64,000 nucleotides of DNA from assembly GCA_963708245.1 (NCBI GenBank), contig OY970201.1, positions 4,464,001 to 4,528,000 of the forward strand, given 5' to 3'. Under the pieces are notes generated by a model, which saw only the letters and a list, made by a program, of their open reading frames with translations, was not told where the DNA came from and did not search any database. The stretch is from CAVYXK01 sp963708245 (lineage in GTDB: Bacteria; Pseudomonadota; Alphaproteobacteria; Acetobacterales; Acetobacteraceae). The translations under genes and the position numbers were made by a program. Shown here one piece after another: positions 35,175 through 44,041 of the stretch (position 1 is the stretch's first letter; each line of letters starts with the position of its first letter).

Positions 35175-35891
35175 TCAGGCGCCGAGATACGCCTTCACCA
35201 CCGCCTCGTCGCGGGCGAGCGAGGCCGCCTCGCCCTCGGCCACGATGCGGCCGGTCTCTAGCACGTAGCCGTAATGCGCGACCTGTAGCGCGACTTTCGT
35301 GTTCTGCTCCACCAGTAGAATCGTCGTGCCGCCGTCGTTCAGCCGGCGAATGATGCGCATGATCTCGCGAACCAGCCGCGGGGCAAGCCCCATGCTCGGT
35401 TCATCGAGTAGCAGCAGCCGTGGTCCGGCCATCAGTGCGCGGCCAATCGCGAGCATCTGCTGCTCACCCCCCGAAAGCTGGCTCGCATCGCCGCGCTGGC
35501 GCGCCTGGAGCACAGGGAACGTGGCAAACACATGCGCTAGCCTCGATTGGCGCTCGGCTTCATCGCTAAGCGTGAAACTGCCGAGTTCGAGGTTCTCGCG
35601 CACGGACATGCCCTTGAAGATGCGCCGACCCTCCGGGACCTGGATCAGCCCCATGCGCGGCGTGAGATGCGCGCGCTGGCGGGTGATGTCCGCACCCTCG
35701 AACACGATCCGCCCCGAGCGGGCCGGCACCAGCCCCGAGATGGTGCGCAGGGTCGTGCTCTTGCCGGCGCCGTTCGCCCCCAGCAGCGCCACCACCTGCC
35801 CGCGCCGCACCGCGAGGCTGATGCCGCGCAGCGCGTGGATGTGGCCGTAATAGGTCTGAACGTCCTCGAGCGCGAGCACGGTCTCGGTCAT
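35175..35891 (-). CDS. livF: branched-chain amino acid-type ABC transporter ATP-binding protein (LivF)
   Basis: The 238-residue ATPase has Walker A GANGAGKST, the LivF-type LSGGEQQMLAIGRALM signature, Walker B LLLLDEPSMGLAP and the switch histidine region ILLVEQN. It pairs with LivG to power uptake through LivHM. Its start overlaps livG by ATGA (35888-35891). It is the last gene of the leftward operon. Such systems carry branched-chain amino acids, amides, urea or aromatic acids, and the binding-protein gene upstream would set the specificity. Confidence 0.92.
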   Translation of the reverse strand: MTETVLALEDVQTYYGHIHALRGISLAVRRGQVVALLGANGAGKSTTLRTISGLVPARSGRIVFEGADITRQRAHLTPRMGLIQVPEGRRIFKGMSVRENLELGSFTLSDEAERQSRLAHVFATFPVLQARQRGDASQLSGGEQQMLAIGRALMAGPRLLLLDEPSMGLAPRLVREIMRIIRRLNDGGTTILLVEQNTKVALQVAHYGYVLETGRIVAEGEAASLARDEAVVKAYLGA

Positions 35892-36685
35892 GGCGCCTCA
35901 TCGTCGTCGCGGCCGAGATAGGCCTCGATGACGCGGGGGTCGGACTGCACGGCCTCGGCATTGCCCTCCGCAATCTTGCGACCGTAGTCGAGCACGGTGA
36001 TCGCTTCCGAAATCTGCATCACCAAGCCCATGTCGTGTTCAATCAGCAGCACGGCGATTCCCAGCTCGTCGCGGACGCGGCGGATCAGGGCGACGAGAGC
36101 AGCGCGTTCGTCAAGATTGAGGCCGGCCGTCGGCTCGTCGAGCAGCAGCAGCCGGGGAGTGGTGGCGAGCGCGCGGGCCCACTCGACGCGCCGCTGATCA
36201 CCGTACGAAAGATTGCCGGCGCTGCGTTCGGCGTATTGCCGCAGGCCCACGAAGTCCAGCCAGCGGAACGCGGCGTCGCGGATCGCCGCCTCCTCCCGCC
36301 GCTGCGCAGGCGTGCGGGCGATGGCGGCGAGCACACCAGCGCGGCTGCGGCAATGCTGCCCCGCCATCACGTTCTCGATCACCGACATTTCGCGGAACAG
36401 GCGCAGGTTCTGGAACGTGCGGGCGAGGCCGGCGCGGGTGATGCGGTGCGGCCGCATTCCCCGCAAGCTCCGACCGGCGAAAATGATGCGTCCCGCACTT
36501 GGCCGGTAGAAGCCGGTAAGGCAGTTGAACACGCTGGTTTTGCCGGCGCCATTGGGGCCGATCAGGCTCGCGATCGTGCCGGCACGTACCGTGAAATCGA
36601 GCTGCTGCAGCACCAGCAGCCCGCCGAAACTCAACGAGAGCCCCTGCACTTCGAGCAGCGCGGTCAATGGTGGCGCTCCGGCCAC
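35888..36685 (-). CDS. livG: branched-chain amino acid-type ABC transporter ATP-binding protein (LivG)
   Basis: The 265-residue protein has Walker A GPNGAGKTS, the signature NLSYGDQRRVEWARAL, Walker B LLLLDEPTAGLN and the C-terminal GRKIAEGNAEAVQSDPRVIEAYLG tail typical of LivG. It overlaps livM by 22 bases and livF by 4. The start at 36685 (MAGAPPLTALLEVQGLSLSF) places the first strand normally. Confidence 0.92.
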   Translation of the reverse strand: MAGAPPLTALLEVQGLSLSFGGLLVLQQLDFTVRAGTIASLIGPNGAGKTSVFNCLTGFYRPSAGRIIFAGRSLRGMRPHRITRAGLARTFQNLRLFREMSVIENVMAGQHCRSRAGVLAAIARTPAQRREEAAIRDAAFRWLDFVGLRQYAERSAGNLSYGDQRRVEWARALATTPRLLLLDEPTAGLNLDERAALVALIRRVRDELGIAVLLIEHDMGLVMQISEAITVLDYGRKIAEGNAEAVQSDPRVIEAYLGRDDDEAP

Positions 36686-37635
36686 AGCCCATGCGGGCGG
36701 AAAAGCATCAGCAGCAGCAGCACCACAGCGAAGACGAGCATCCGCATCGAGCCGACGTCGCGAAACACCTCGGGGAAGATCGTCAGTGCCAGCGCGCCGA
36801 ACGCCACACCCGGGATCTTGCCCATACCGCCTAGCACCACGCCGACCAGGATCAGCACCGACTGCGAGAACGCGAACGTCTCCGGCGAGATCGCTGTCAT
36901 CTTGGCGGCATAGAAACAGCCGGCGATGGAGGCGAACACGGCGCCGATCATGTAGGCGGTGAGCTTGACCGCGATACGGTTGATGCCCATCGCCTCGGCC
37001 GCGTCCTCGTCATGGCGTACGTAGCGCCAGGCGCGGCCGATGCGCGATGATTGCAGCCTTGCACTCACCACCCAGGCCAGCGCCGCCAACAGCAAAAAGA
37101 CGATGTAGAACTGGCTGATCTGCACGAGTTCAAGGCCGAACAGGCGCGGCCGGTGGATGCCGACCAGCCCGCTCGCGCCGCCGGTGATGGAGAGGTTGCG
37201 TACGGTGATGCGCACCATCTCGCCGAAGCCCAAGGTCACTATCGCGAGGTAGTCGCTGCGAAGCCGCAACGTCGGTCCGCCGATGACCACCCCCGCGATG
37301 CACGCGGCCAGAATTGCTGCTGGGATCGTCGTCCAGAAATCGACCTGCAGGCGCGCGGTCAGGATGCCGGTCGTGTAGGCACCCACGGCGAAGAACGCGG
37401 CATAGCCGAGGTCGAGCAGCCCAGCGTAGCCCACGACGATGTTTAGGCCGAGGCACAGCACGACGTAGAGCCAGGCGTTGGTCAGCACTTCCAGCTCGTA
37501 GTCGTTGGCAACGAGCGGCACTAGCAGCAACAGGATCAGCAGCACGGCCGGCGCCGCGGCGCGCGCCACCGATGCCATGCGGGACCGCGAAGACGCTAAG
37601 CGATCACGGCGGTTCATCCCCAGCGTCATGGCCAA
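36664..37635 (-). CDS. livM: branched-chain amino acid-type ABC transporter permease (LivM)
   Basis: The 323-residue membrane protein has about nine helices and LivM motifs such as YVVLCLGLNIVVGYAGLLDL and GYAAFFAVGAYTTGIL, and a loop with AMGINRIAVKLTAYMIGAVF. It forms the channel with LivH. The N-terminal 25 residues before the first helix are arginine-rich, and the true start may be one of several methionines. It overlaps livG by 22 bases. Confidence 0.92.
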   Translation of the reverse strand: MAMTLGMNRRDRLASSRSRMASVARAAAPAVLLILLLLVPLVANDYELEVLTNAWLYVVLCLGLNIVVGYAGLLDLGYAAFFAVGAYTTGILTARLQVDFWTTIPAAILAACIAGVVIGGPTLRLRSDYLAIVTLGFGEMVRITVRNLSITGGASGLVGIHRPRLFGLELVQISQFYIVFLLLAALAWVVSARLQSSRIGRAWRYVRHDEDAAEAMGINRIAVKLTAYMIGAVFASIAGCFYAAKMTAISPETFAFSQSVLILVGVVLGGMGKIPGVAFGALALTIFPEVFRDVGSMRMLVFAVVLLLLMLFRPHGLWPERHH

Positions 37636-37684
37636 GTCATGGGGAGTTCAGGCTCGGGTCTCGCAATCCTCGCCGCGCGTGCGG

Positions 37685-38599
37685 TCACATGCGCTCGACC
37701 TCGGGGCGGCCGAGCAGGCCGGTTGGGCGGAACACCAGCAGCAGGATCAGGATCCCGAAGACGAACACGTCCTTCCATTCCGTTCCCACGGCCTGAATCT
37801 GGGTGCCGAACGCTTCCAGCAGGCCCAGCACGAGCCCGCCGAGCATCGCACCCGGAATGCTGCCGATCCCACCGATCACCGCGGCCGTGAACGCCTTCAG
37901 CCCGATCAGAAAGCCCATGAAATAATAGAGGCTACCGTAATAGACGCCCGCCATCACGCCGGCGGCGCCGGCGAGCGCCGATCCCACGAAGAAGGTGAGT
38001 GCGATCACCCGGTTGACATTAATCCCCATCAGCAGGCAGGCGTCGGTATCGATCGCGATCGCCCGCATCGCTTTGCCCCAGAGTGTGCGCGAGACGAAAG
38101 CCTGCATCGCCGCCATCAGCAGAAATGCGGAGCCAACCAGAATCATCTGCGTGGTGGTGATGTGCACCGTCGCGATATCAACACCGGCGAAGTCGAGATC
38201 GGTGCTAAACGCCTCAATCTGGCCGCCCGTCGCCGCGAGCACGCTGTTCTCCAGCACCATGGAGACAGCGAGTGCTGTGATCAGGATTGAGAGCCGGGGC
38301 GCGGCGAGCATCGGGCGGTAGGCGACGCGTTCGATCAGCATGCCGAGCAGCCCAGCCGTGACCATCGCGAACAGAAGGGCCGGCGCGATGCCGAGCCAGC
38401 CGGCCCCAAGCGTGGGGGAGATGAAGCCGAGGCTCAGGACGCCCACGAACGCACCCACCATATAGACGTCACCGTGGGCGAAGTTCAGCAGTTTGATGAT
38501 GCCATACACCATCGTGTAACCAAGCGCCACCAGCGCGTAGAATGAGCCGAGAATCAGCCCGTTCGCGAGCTGCTGGAGCAGGATCTCCGAGAGCGTCAC
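37685..38599 (-). CDS. livH: branched-chain amino acid-type ABC transporter permease (LivH)
   Basis: The 304-residue membrane protein has about eight helices and LivH features: GSFYALVALGYTMVYGIIKL near the start, NFAHGDVYMVGAFVG, and GGIGSIPGAMLGGLVLGLLE near the end. It is the second channel subunit. It lies 31 bp downstream of the binding-protein gene and 49 bp upstream of livM, all on the minus strand. Confidence 0.92.
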   Translation of the reverse strand: MTLSEILLQQLANGLILGSFYALVALGYTMVYGIIKLLNFAHGDVYMVGAFVGVLSLGFISPTLGAGWLGIAPALLFAMVTAGLLGMLIERVAYRPMLAAPRLSILITALAVSMVLENSVLAATGGQIEAFSTDLDFAGVDIATVHITTTQMILVGSAFLLMAAMQAFVSRTLWGKAMRAIAIDTDACLLMGINVNRVIALTFFVGSALAGAAGVMAGVYYGSLYYFMGFLIGLKAFTAAVIGGIGSIPGAMLGGLVLGLLEAFGTQIQAVGTEWKDVFVFGILILLLVFRPTGLLGRPEVERM

Positions 38600-38630
38600 G
38601 CCCGCTACCGCGACGCTCGCGGGATCCCAG

Positions 38631-39755
38631 TCACGATGCCGACTGGTACAGCACCCAATGCCCGGCCGTGCCGATCAGGATCACAAAGTTGCTGCGCGCG
38701 AGCGTATTCTGCGGCGTGAAGTTGATCGGACCGGCCACCCCCTGGAAATCTTTGGTCTGCTTCAGGGCCGCGATGATCTTCTCCTTGTCGGTCGAGCCCG
38801 CCCTCGTGATAGCGTTCGCAAGCAGGTCCATGCCGTCATAGGAGAGCGTGGAATAGGGCCCCGGCGCCTGGTTGAACCGCTCGCGGTAGGCGGGGATGAA
38901 GGCTTTGGCGTTGGGCAGGTCCTCCGCGGTCGGGTTGGAGAAGCAATAGACACCATTCGCGGCGGCACCGGCGAGCGCGAACAGCGTGGGCGAGTTGTTA
39001 CCGTCGCCGAGCGCAATCAGCCCGCCATAGCCCGCCTGCCGGAGTTGCTTGATAAGCAATCCGCCATCGGCGTAGTACGCGGTCCAGAACACCGCATCGG
39101 GCTTCGCGGCCTTGATCCGCGTCACCATTGCGGAGAAGTCCTGCTCGCCCGCGTTGGCCACCCCGTGCGTCACGACCTTGCCATCCGACTTGGCCCAGGC
39201 CTCCTGCGTCAGCTTGGAGAGGTCGCCCGAATAGGCATCACCCTCATCTATCACGGCGAGGGTCTTGATCCTCTTGCTCTTGAAGAACTTCACCGCGGTT
39301 GCGACCTGGTCGTAGCCGGTGCTGTTGATCATGAACGCGTTGCCGGGATTGGCACCGATTAGCTTGGTGCTGTTCGCGGCGGTGATGATGAACGGGATAT
39401 GTGCATCGCCGAAAATCTTCAGCGTCGGCAGCGTCGACCCCGAACAAGAGCCGCCCACGACGCCGATCACGTTCTCCGAGACCAGCTTGCTAGCGGCGTT
39501 CACCGCCTGCTGCGGATCGCACGCCTCATCCTGCACGCTGAGCGTGATCTTCTGCCCCAGCACGCCACCCGTGGCGTTGATCTGGCTTGCGGCCAAGCGG
39601 ATCGCGTTGGCCATGTCAATGCCTATAGTCGCCTGGCTACCCGAGAGTTCCGTGAGCACTCCGACGGTGAGGTCGGCGGCGTGCGAGGCGGCCGCGCCGA
39701 GCAGGATGCCGGCCGCGGCGGCACAGGCAGTTAAAAGGCGGCGTCGCGTAGACAT
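38631..39755 (-). CDS. livK: Liv-type ABC transporter substrate-binding protein
   Basis: The 374-residue protein has a Sec signal peptide ending ASHAADL and the type I periplasmic-binding fold: GVLTELSGSQATIGIDMANA, VIGVVGGSCSGSTLPTLKIF, FIITAANSTKLIGANPG and FINSTGYDQV-like segments. It is the first gene of the leftward liv operon. The 126-bp duplication with the palindromic operator lies 56-181 bp upstream, so it may be controlled by the GntR regulator at 41708. Two further Liv-type binding proteins (42633 and 59891) occur without permeases. Confidence 0.9.
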   Translation of the reverse strand: MSTRRRLLTACAAAAGILLGAAASHAADLTVGVLTELSGSQATIGIDMANAIRLAASQINATGGVLGQKITLSVQDEACDPQQAVNAASKLVSENVIGVVGGSCSGSTLPTLKIFGDAHIPFIITAANSTKLIGANPGNAFMINSTGYDQVATAVKFFKSKRIKTLAVIDEGDAYSGDLSKLTQEAWAKSDGKVVTHGVANAGEQDFSAMVTRIKAAKPDAVFWTAYYADGGLLIKQLRQAGYGGLIALGDGNNSPTLFALAGAAANGVYCFSNPTAEDLPNAKAFIPAYRERFNQAPGPYSTLSYDGMDLLANAITRAGSTDKEKIIAALKQTKDFQGVAGPINFTPQNTLARSNFVILIGTAGHWVLYQSAS

Positions 39756-39830
39756 GCGTTCCGCTCCCGGAGTTGGTTGGCAGCGAGCCTAGCCGATCGC
39801 CCGCCCGCCGTTGGCTTGACAGCAGCCTAA

Positions 39831-39852
39831 GTATGCCATAGACCTATCATAC
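39831..39852. promoter_or_regulatory. palindromic operator in front of the liv operon (copy 1)
   Basis: GTATG-CC-ATAG-AC-CTAT-CATAC forms nested inverted repeats (GTATG/CATAC and ATAG/CTAT). The same site precedes the intact gntR gene at 41662-41683. Such short palindromes are typical of FCD-type GntR regulators. It lies about 80 bp upstream of the binding-protein start codon on the other strand. Confidence 0.55.
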
Positions 39853-39876
39853 CAACAAGAGGGTTTCATCGGCGGC

Positions 39877-39936
39877 GAGGACTTTCAGCCGGTCCAGAGA
39901 CGGCGGCTCTATCAAGAGGTCGCCGACCGCATCGAG
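39877..39936 (+). pseudogene. duplicated 5' end of the GntR regulator gene (20 codons, start codon lost)
   Basis: The codons encode DFQPVQRRRLYQEVADRIE as in the intact gene at 41708, but the initiating ATG is GAG. After CATCGAG the frame runs into unrelated sequence and stops. It is a by-product of the duplication that brought the operator here. Confidence 0.8.
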
Positions 39937-40065
39937 AAGGCCCGTATAGCGATCTTGAATAAGCCGGATGGACGATGGGGTGAAGCAGCTCTCCGATGTG
40001 TATGAGAGCATGCCCCCTTTTCTCCGGTTGTCACCTCAGTGTCGCAACGTCTCACGGCACGATCG

Positions 40066-41274
40066 CTATATCCTGCTTGTAGGCGCCGGGGCCGTCTGAT
40101 CCAGGATCGGCGGAGCGTGATCGAGCCTTCGCACCGCACTCTCGTCGATGTTCTGCAAGGTCCGCCAGCCACCTATGGCCATGGCCACGTCAATCTCATC
40201 TCGCAGGATTCTGAGAACATGCTCGACGCCCGCGGCACCGGCGATGGCAAGCCCCCAGAGGTGCGCGCGGCCGATCATGACGGCCGTTGCCCCGAGGGCT
40301 CGCGCCTTCAGGACGTCCGCTCCGCGTCGAATGCCGCCGTCGAGCAAAATCGGAGTGCATCCGCCCAGTGCGTCGGCGATCTCGGGTAACGCGTCGAGAG
40401 TACCGATCGAATGATCAAGCTGCCGCCCGCCGTGGTTCGAGATTTCGACCGCATTGCAGCCCAGCTCTACCGCACGCAGGGCGTCTTCCTTCCTCATCAC
40501 CCCCTTGACCACGAGTGGTCCGTCCCAGATCGCCCGCAGCCACTCGAGATCCTTCCAGGTCAGGCTTGGGTCCACAAGCGTGGACATGTAGCTTGCAACG
40601 TTGGCGAGCCCCGTGGCGCCACGACCTTCGAAGTTGCCAAACGTTACTTTCGGCGTGGTCGCCATCCTAATCCACCAGGCTGGTCGCCTGAGGACATCCA
40701 GAAACAGCGAAGGTCGCAATTGGGGACTGATTGTAAATCCGTTTCGGCTATCCCGTTCCCGATGACCGTGAACGGGATAGTCGACGGTCAGGCAAAGCGC
40801 CTCATAGCCAGCTACCTTGGCTCGGTTGGCAAATTCGCGCGTGACCTCACGGTCCCGGTAAATGAACAGCTGCAGCCATTTTCCTGCCCCTGAGGCCGCC
40901 ATCACTGCTTCCAGCGACAGACTGGCGGAGACGCTGACTGTCATCACTGTGTCGGCAGCCGAGCAGGCTCTCGCAACTTCGGCTTCGCCAGCCGGCCAAA
41001 GCAGGCCGGATAAACCAGTTGGCGCAATTAGGACCGGCATGCTTATCGTGCGGCCGAAGAGTTGAACCGATTGGTCGCGCTGCGCCACGCCTGCCAAAAC
41101 GCTTCCTCGAAATGCGTATTTGTCAAAGCAGTCAGAGTTGCGCCGTACGGTCGCCTCGTCGCCCGCACCTCCATCCACGAAGTCAAAAAAGGCCCGCGGT
41201 AACCTGCGTCGCGCTGCCTGCCTCACTTCATCCACATTCAAATACCGAGTCAGCGCAGACATAGCGACCTTCAT
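40066..41274 (-). CDS. FMN-dependent alpha-hydroxy-acid oxidase/dehydrogenase (LldD family)
   Basis: The 402-residue protein matches the LldD/mandelate dehydrogenase/glycolate oxidase family. It shows YAFRGSVLAGVAQRDQSVQL, the FMN-site PVLIAPTGLSGLLWPAGEAE, Lys257 (VVKGV), the catalytic His281 in SNHGGRQLDH, and the phosphate-site LDGGIRRGADVLKARALGA. It oxidises a 2-hydroxy acid to the keto acid. Its ATG overlaps the stop of the upstream ABM gene (ATGA, 41271-41274), so both are made from one message starting near 41640. With the GntR regulator and the HpcH aldolase nearby, it suggests a hydroxy-acid catabolic locus. Confidence 0.9.
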   Translation of the reverse strand: MKVAMSALTRYLNVDEVRQAARRRLPRAFFDFVDGGAGDEATVRRNSDCFDKYAFRGSVLAGVAQRDQSVQLFGRTISMPVLIAPTGLSGLLWPAGEAEVARACSAADTVMTVSVSASLSLEAVMAASGAGKWLQLFIYRDREVTREFANRAKVAGYEALCLTVDYPVHGHRERDSRNGFTISPQLRPSLFLDVLRRPAWWIRMATTPKVTFGNFEGRGATGLANVASYMSTLVDPSLTWKDLEWLRAIWDGPLVVKGVMRKEDALRAVELGCNAVEISNHGGRQLDHSIGTLDALPEIADALGGCTPILLDGGIRRGADVLKARALGATAVMIGRAHLWGLAIAGAAGVEHVLRILRDEIDVAMAIGGWRTLQNIDESAVRRLDHAPPILDQTAPAPTSRI

Positions 41275-41630
41275 GCAGCCTTGGGTAGCTTCGAGAAATC
41301 TGTTTGACGGATGGCACGTGAGGTGACGTGGTCACTCTCTTCCAGGAGGAAGTATTCCACGGCGGAGGAGAGGAGAATCGCCGAGGTTACGTCGCGGAAG
41401 CCCGCGAAATGCTGCGTTTGTTGATGCGCTTCGAAAGCTGAGGAGCTGTCGTAGACTTCGCACAGCACCACCTCGTTCCCGAGACCCGCGTCGGGCGTCA
41501 GTACGTCAAAGCGACGGCAGCCGGGCTCGTTGGCGAAGGACGTGGCGGCGTTCTTTCGAACGTGCGCGAGGAAGTCGTTTTGCCATCCGCGAACCACCTG
41601 GTAGCGCACCAGGATCGCAAGATTCGACAT
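41271..41630 (-). CDS. antibiotic biosynthesis monooxygenase (ABM) domain protein
   Basis: The 119-residue protein MSNLAILVRYQVVRGWQNDF then ATSFANEPGCRRFDVLTPD, EVVLCEVYDSSSAFEAHQQT and FRDVTSAIL has the ferredoxin-like ABM fold typical of YgiN/LsrG-like small enzymes. These act as cofactor-free monooxygenases or isomerases and often accompany hydroxy-acid or quinone metabolism. Start ATG at 41630 (or 41642, four codons earlier). The frame to 42263 is antisense to gntR and not coding. It is the first gene of the operon with the FMN oxidase and divergent from gntR. Confidence 0.82.
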   Translation of the reverse strand: MSNLAILVRYQVVRGWQNDFLAHVRKNAATSFANEPGCRRFDVLTPDAGLGNEVVLCEVYDSSSAFEAHQQTQHFAGFRDVTSAILLSSAVEYFLLEESDHVTSRAIRQTDFSKLPKAA

Positions 41631-41641
41631 CGTTAATGCCA

Positions 41642-41767
41642 TTGGCTTGACAGTAGCCTGGGTATGCCATAGACCTATCATACCAACAAGAGGATTTCTT
41701 CGGCGGCATGGATTTTCAGCCGGTCCAGAGACGGCGGCTCTATCAAGAGGTCGCCGACCGCATCGAG
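41642..41767 (+). repeat. 126-bp duplication, copy 2 (native gntR promoter and 5' end)
   Basis: It matches 39811-39936. This copy includes the intact ATG of gntR at 41708 and continues into the full gene, so it is the likely parent. Confidence 0.85.
41662..41683. promoter_or_regulatory. palindromic operator between ABM/oxidase operon and gntR (copy 2)
   Basis: It is identical to the operator at 39831-39852 and lies 24 bp before the gntR ATG and about 32 bp from the ABM start on the other strand. This placement fits autoregulation and control of the divergent catabolic operon. Confidence 0.6.
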
Positions 41768-42478
41768 CGCGTAATCCGTGACGGCGACCTGGCGGAAGGC
41801 GAATCACTGCCCTCTGAGCGTGAGCTGATGGATCAATTCGCCGTCGGCCGCCCGGCAATTCGGGAGGCTCTACTGTCCTTGCAGCAGAAGGGACTAATCC
41901 TAGTAGGCAACGGGGAGCCCGCACGGGTGGCCCGTCCCGACGCTGATCAGCTGATCGGTGCACTGTCCGGGGCGGCTCAGGTGTACCTGTTGAAGGACGA
42001 TGGCGTGCGGTATTTCCAGGCGGCGCGCAAACTGTTTGAGGCCGCCATTGCACGGGAGGTGGCGCGCAGCGCCGATGCGGCCGACATCGCCCGCATGGAG
42101 GCGTCGCTGGCGGCGAACCACGCCGCACGCGGCGACGCGAAGGCATTCGAGGCGACTGACGTCGCCTTTCACCTGGAGATCGTGCGTGCCGCCGGTAATC
42201 CTCTATTAATTGGCCTGCACCAGGCGCTGAGTCGCTGGCTAACAGAGCAGCGTACCGTCTCACTCACCGCCCGCGACGCGGAGGCCGCCGCGATCGGCGC
42301 ACATTGTCGCATCTTCGCCGCTATCAAGGCGCATGATCCAGACACGGCAGAGGCAGAAATGCAAAGTCATCTCGACGAAGTGGCGGCGTTCTATTGGGCC
42401 GAGCGAAGCCGCCCGGAGTACGTTGAGCAAGGATATAAGGGAGACAACGACGATGCGGACACCCTCGCTCAAGGATGA
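41708..42478 (+). CDS. GntR family (FadR/FCD-type) transcriptional regulator
   Basis: The 256-residue protein has an N-terminal winged helix (YQEVADRIERVIRDGDLAEG, ESLPSERELMDQFAVGRPAI, REALLSLQQKGLI) and a C-terminal FCD domain (FEAAIAREVARSADAADIAR, FHLEIVRAAGNPLLIGLHQA, HCRIFAAIKAHDPDTAEAEM). The metal-binding residues D/H...H...H are at the expected spacing. Regulators of this class (LldR, NanR, DgoR-like) control hydroxy-acid or sugar-acid catabolism. It is divergent from the ABM/FMN-oxidase operon, and its promoter region is duplicated in front of the liv operon, so it may co-regulate both. Confidence 0.9.
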   Translation: MDFQPVQRRRLYQEVADRIERVIRDGDLAEGESLPSERELMDQFAVGRPAIREALLSLQQKGLILVGNGEPARVARPDADQLIGALSGAAQVYLLKDDGVRYFQAARKLFEAAIAREVARSADAADIARMEASLAANHAARGDAKAFEATDVAFHLEIVRAAGNPLLIGLHQALSRWLTEQRTVSLTARDAEAAAIGAHCRIFAAIKAHDPDTAEAEMQSHLDEVAAFYWAERSRPEYVEQGYKGDNDDADTLAQG

Positions 42479-42632
42479 GGCGCGACGGACACGCGTTTCA
42501 GCACAGGCGTGCCGGCGAGCTTGGGCACATGTCTATTGTTGCACGATCGCCGCCGGCTGTGTTGCAACGAGCTGACAGTCCGTATTTGTTGCGGGCGACG
42601 TTCGGGTTAGCCCTTACGGGAGGAGGAGAGTA

Positions 42633-43790
42633 ATGTGGCGTAAGGCATGGGCGAATGCCTGCATCGGTGTTGGAATACTAACCTTAGTCACGTTGGTGTG
42701 CACTCCTGCAGCGCTCCCACAGCAATCGATAATCACTATAGCTGTGGGTGTGCCCCTCTCGGGGCCTCTCGCTAGCGACGGACAAGGTGCAGATCATGCC
42801 GTGCACCTTGCAGTCGATCAGTGGAATCAAGAGGTCGGGATCCGGGGTCCTCAAATTCGCGTGTTGGAGGTGGACGATCAAGCAAACCCTCAAGTGGCAG
42901 TTAGTGCTGCGCAGAAGATAGTGGCGGATCCTAGCGTCGTGGGCGTTGTGTACGGCATCACGAGCTCGACTTGTATTCCCGTGTCGGATATTTTTCAAAG
43001 CGCCAGTCTCGTGATGGTCACCCCAGGGTGCGGCAATCCTCAGGTTACTGAACGAGGCAACACAGTGGTCTTCCGTATGATTCCACGGGACGATGTTCAG
43101 GGTCCGGCGGGTGCAGTTTATGCGGTGACGAATCTTCACGCCAAGAAGATCGCGGCAATCGACGACGGTACTGCAGGGCCGCGCGGTGTCGCTGACCAAT
43201 TTGCAAAGCAAGCTCAGGCTCTCGGAGCAACGGTTCTACGATACACCATCAGATCAGGCGACAAGGATTTCCACCCTGTTCTAGGAACGATCCCAAAAGA
43301 CGTGAATGTGATTTACTCCGCAGTATGGGCACCTGATGCCGCACTGTTAGCCGAACAGCGGGTAGATGTTGGTTTACAGGTGCCGATGATAGGTCCAGAG
43401 TCTCAGTTCGTTGTCAATGATTACATCCAAGCTTCGCAGGGTGCGGCCGAGGGCAACTACATTACCTATTATGCGCCGGACATCAACAAAATTCCGAGTG
43501 CAGCTCCGTTTATGAAAGCGTACCACGCTAAATATGGGGATCTGGCCTCTTACGATCCATTTTTCTACGACGGGGCCAATCTTCTTCTAACAGCGATCCG
43601 AAACGCCGGCCCCAATCCTACCAGAGCTACCGTCTTAGGAGCCGTGCGTGACATGAAGAATTTCAAAGGCATTCTGGGCTCGATCTACAACTTCGATGCG
43701 AAGGGTGATATAACAGCTCGGGTAATGTACATCTATCAGGTGCACGGTAACCAATTCGTGTACACTGGGCAATCCGTAACGGTGAAGTAG
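42633..43790 (+). CDS. Liv-type ABC transporter substrate-binding protein (second copy)
   Basis: The 385-residue protein has a signal peptide (GILTLVTLVCTPAALPQQ) and the type I binding fold: IAVGVPLSGPLASDGQGADH, VVGVVYGITSSTCIPVSDIF, VTPGCGNPQVTERG and DGANLLLTAIRNAGPNPTRA. A gggaggaggag Shine-Dalgarno sequence precedes the ATG. It is about 150 bp downstream of gntR in the same direction and upstream of the HpcH aldolase, so it may join this regulon. No permease follows, so it might use the LivHMGF proteins at 35-38 kb. The DNA looks less GC-rich than its neighbours, hinting at separate origin. Confidence 0.88.
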   Translation: MWRKAWANACIGVGILTLVTLVCTPAALPQQSIITIAVGVPLSGPLASDGQGADHAVHLAVDQWNQEVGIRGPQIRVLEVDDQANPQVAVSAAQKIVADPSVVGVVYGITSSTCIPVSDIFQSASLVMVTPGCGNPQVTERGNTVVFRMIPRDDVQGPAGAVYAVTNLHAKKIAAIDDGTAGPRGVADQFAKQAQALGATVLRYTIRSGDKDFHPVLGTIPKDVNVIYSAVWAPDAALLAEQRVDVGLQVPMIGPESQFVVNDYIQASQGAAEGNYITYYAPDINKIPSAAPFMKAYHAKYGDLASYDPFFYDGANLLLTAIRNAGPNPTRATVLGAVRDMKNFKGILGSIYNFDAKGDITARVMYIYQVHGNQFVYTGQSVTVK

Positions 43791-44041
43791 CGGTTGGTCT
43801 GCTAGCATCACGCGGTAGAGACGATGGCGGTCCTAGAGATGGCCAGGTACCTACTATGATAGACACGACGGGTGAGACGTCCGGCCAAGCGCAATCGATC
43901 CTGGCCGAGCGCTCTTGGAGACAAAACTAGTGTCCTTCGCGAGAGCTCCCGCGACAGCGAGGCCGTGGCATACAGCGACGTGGGCAGCAAGTTCGTGCCT
44001 TGGAAGAGGAAGCAAAACTGGACGGATGCAGGAGGAAGTAC

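Larger units (their letters stand above)
39811..39936 (+). repeat. 126-bp duplication, copy 1 (promoter/operator plus dead 5' end of gntR)
   Basis: This segment matches 41642-41767 over its full length with about ten mismatches. It includes a TTGACA -35-like box (39816-39821), the palindromic operator and the first codons of the GntR regulator. Here the ATG has become GAG. It ends at CATCGAG, where similarity stops abruptly. Confidence 0.85.

Noticed and set aside
41631..42263. Long minus-strand extension of the ABM gene
   Set aside because: It is antisense to the GntR regulator and crosses the duplicated operator; the ABM domain begins at 41630.
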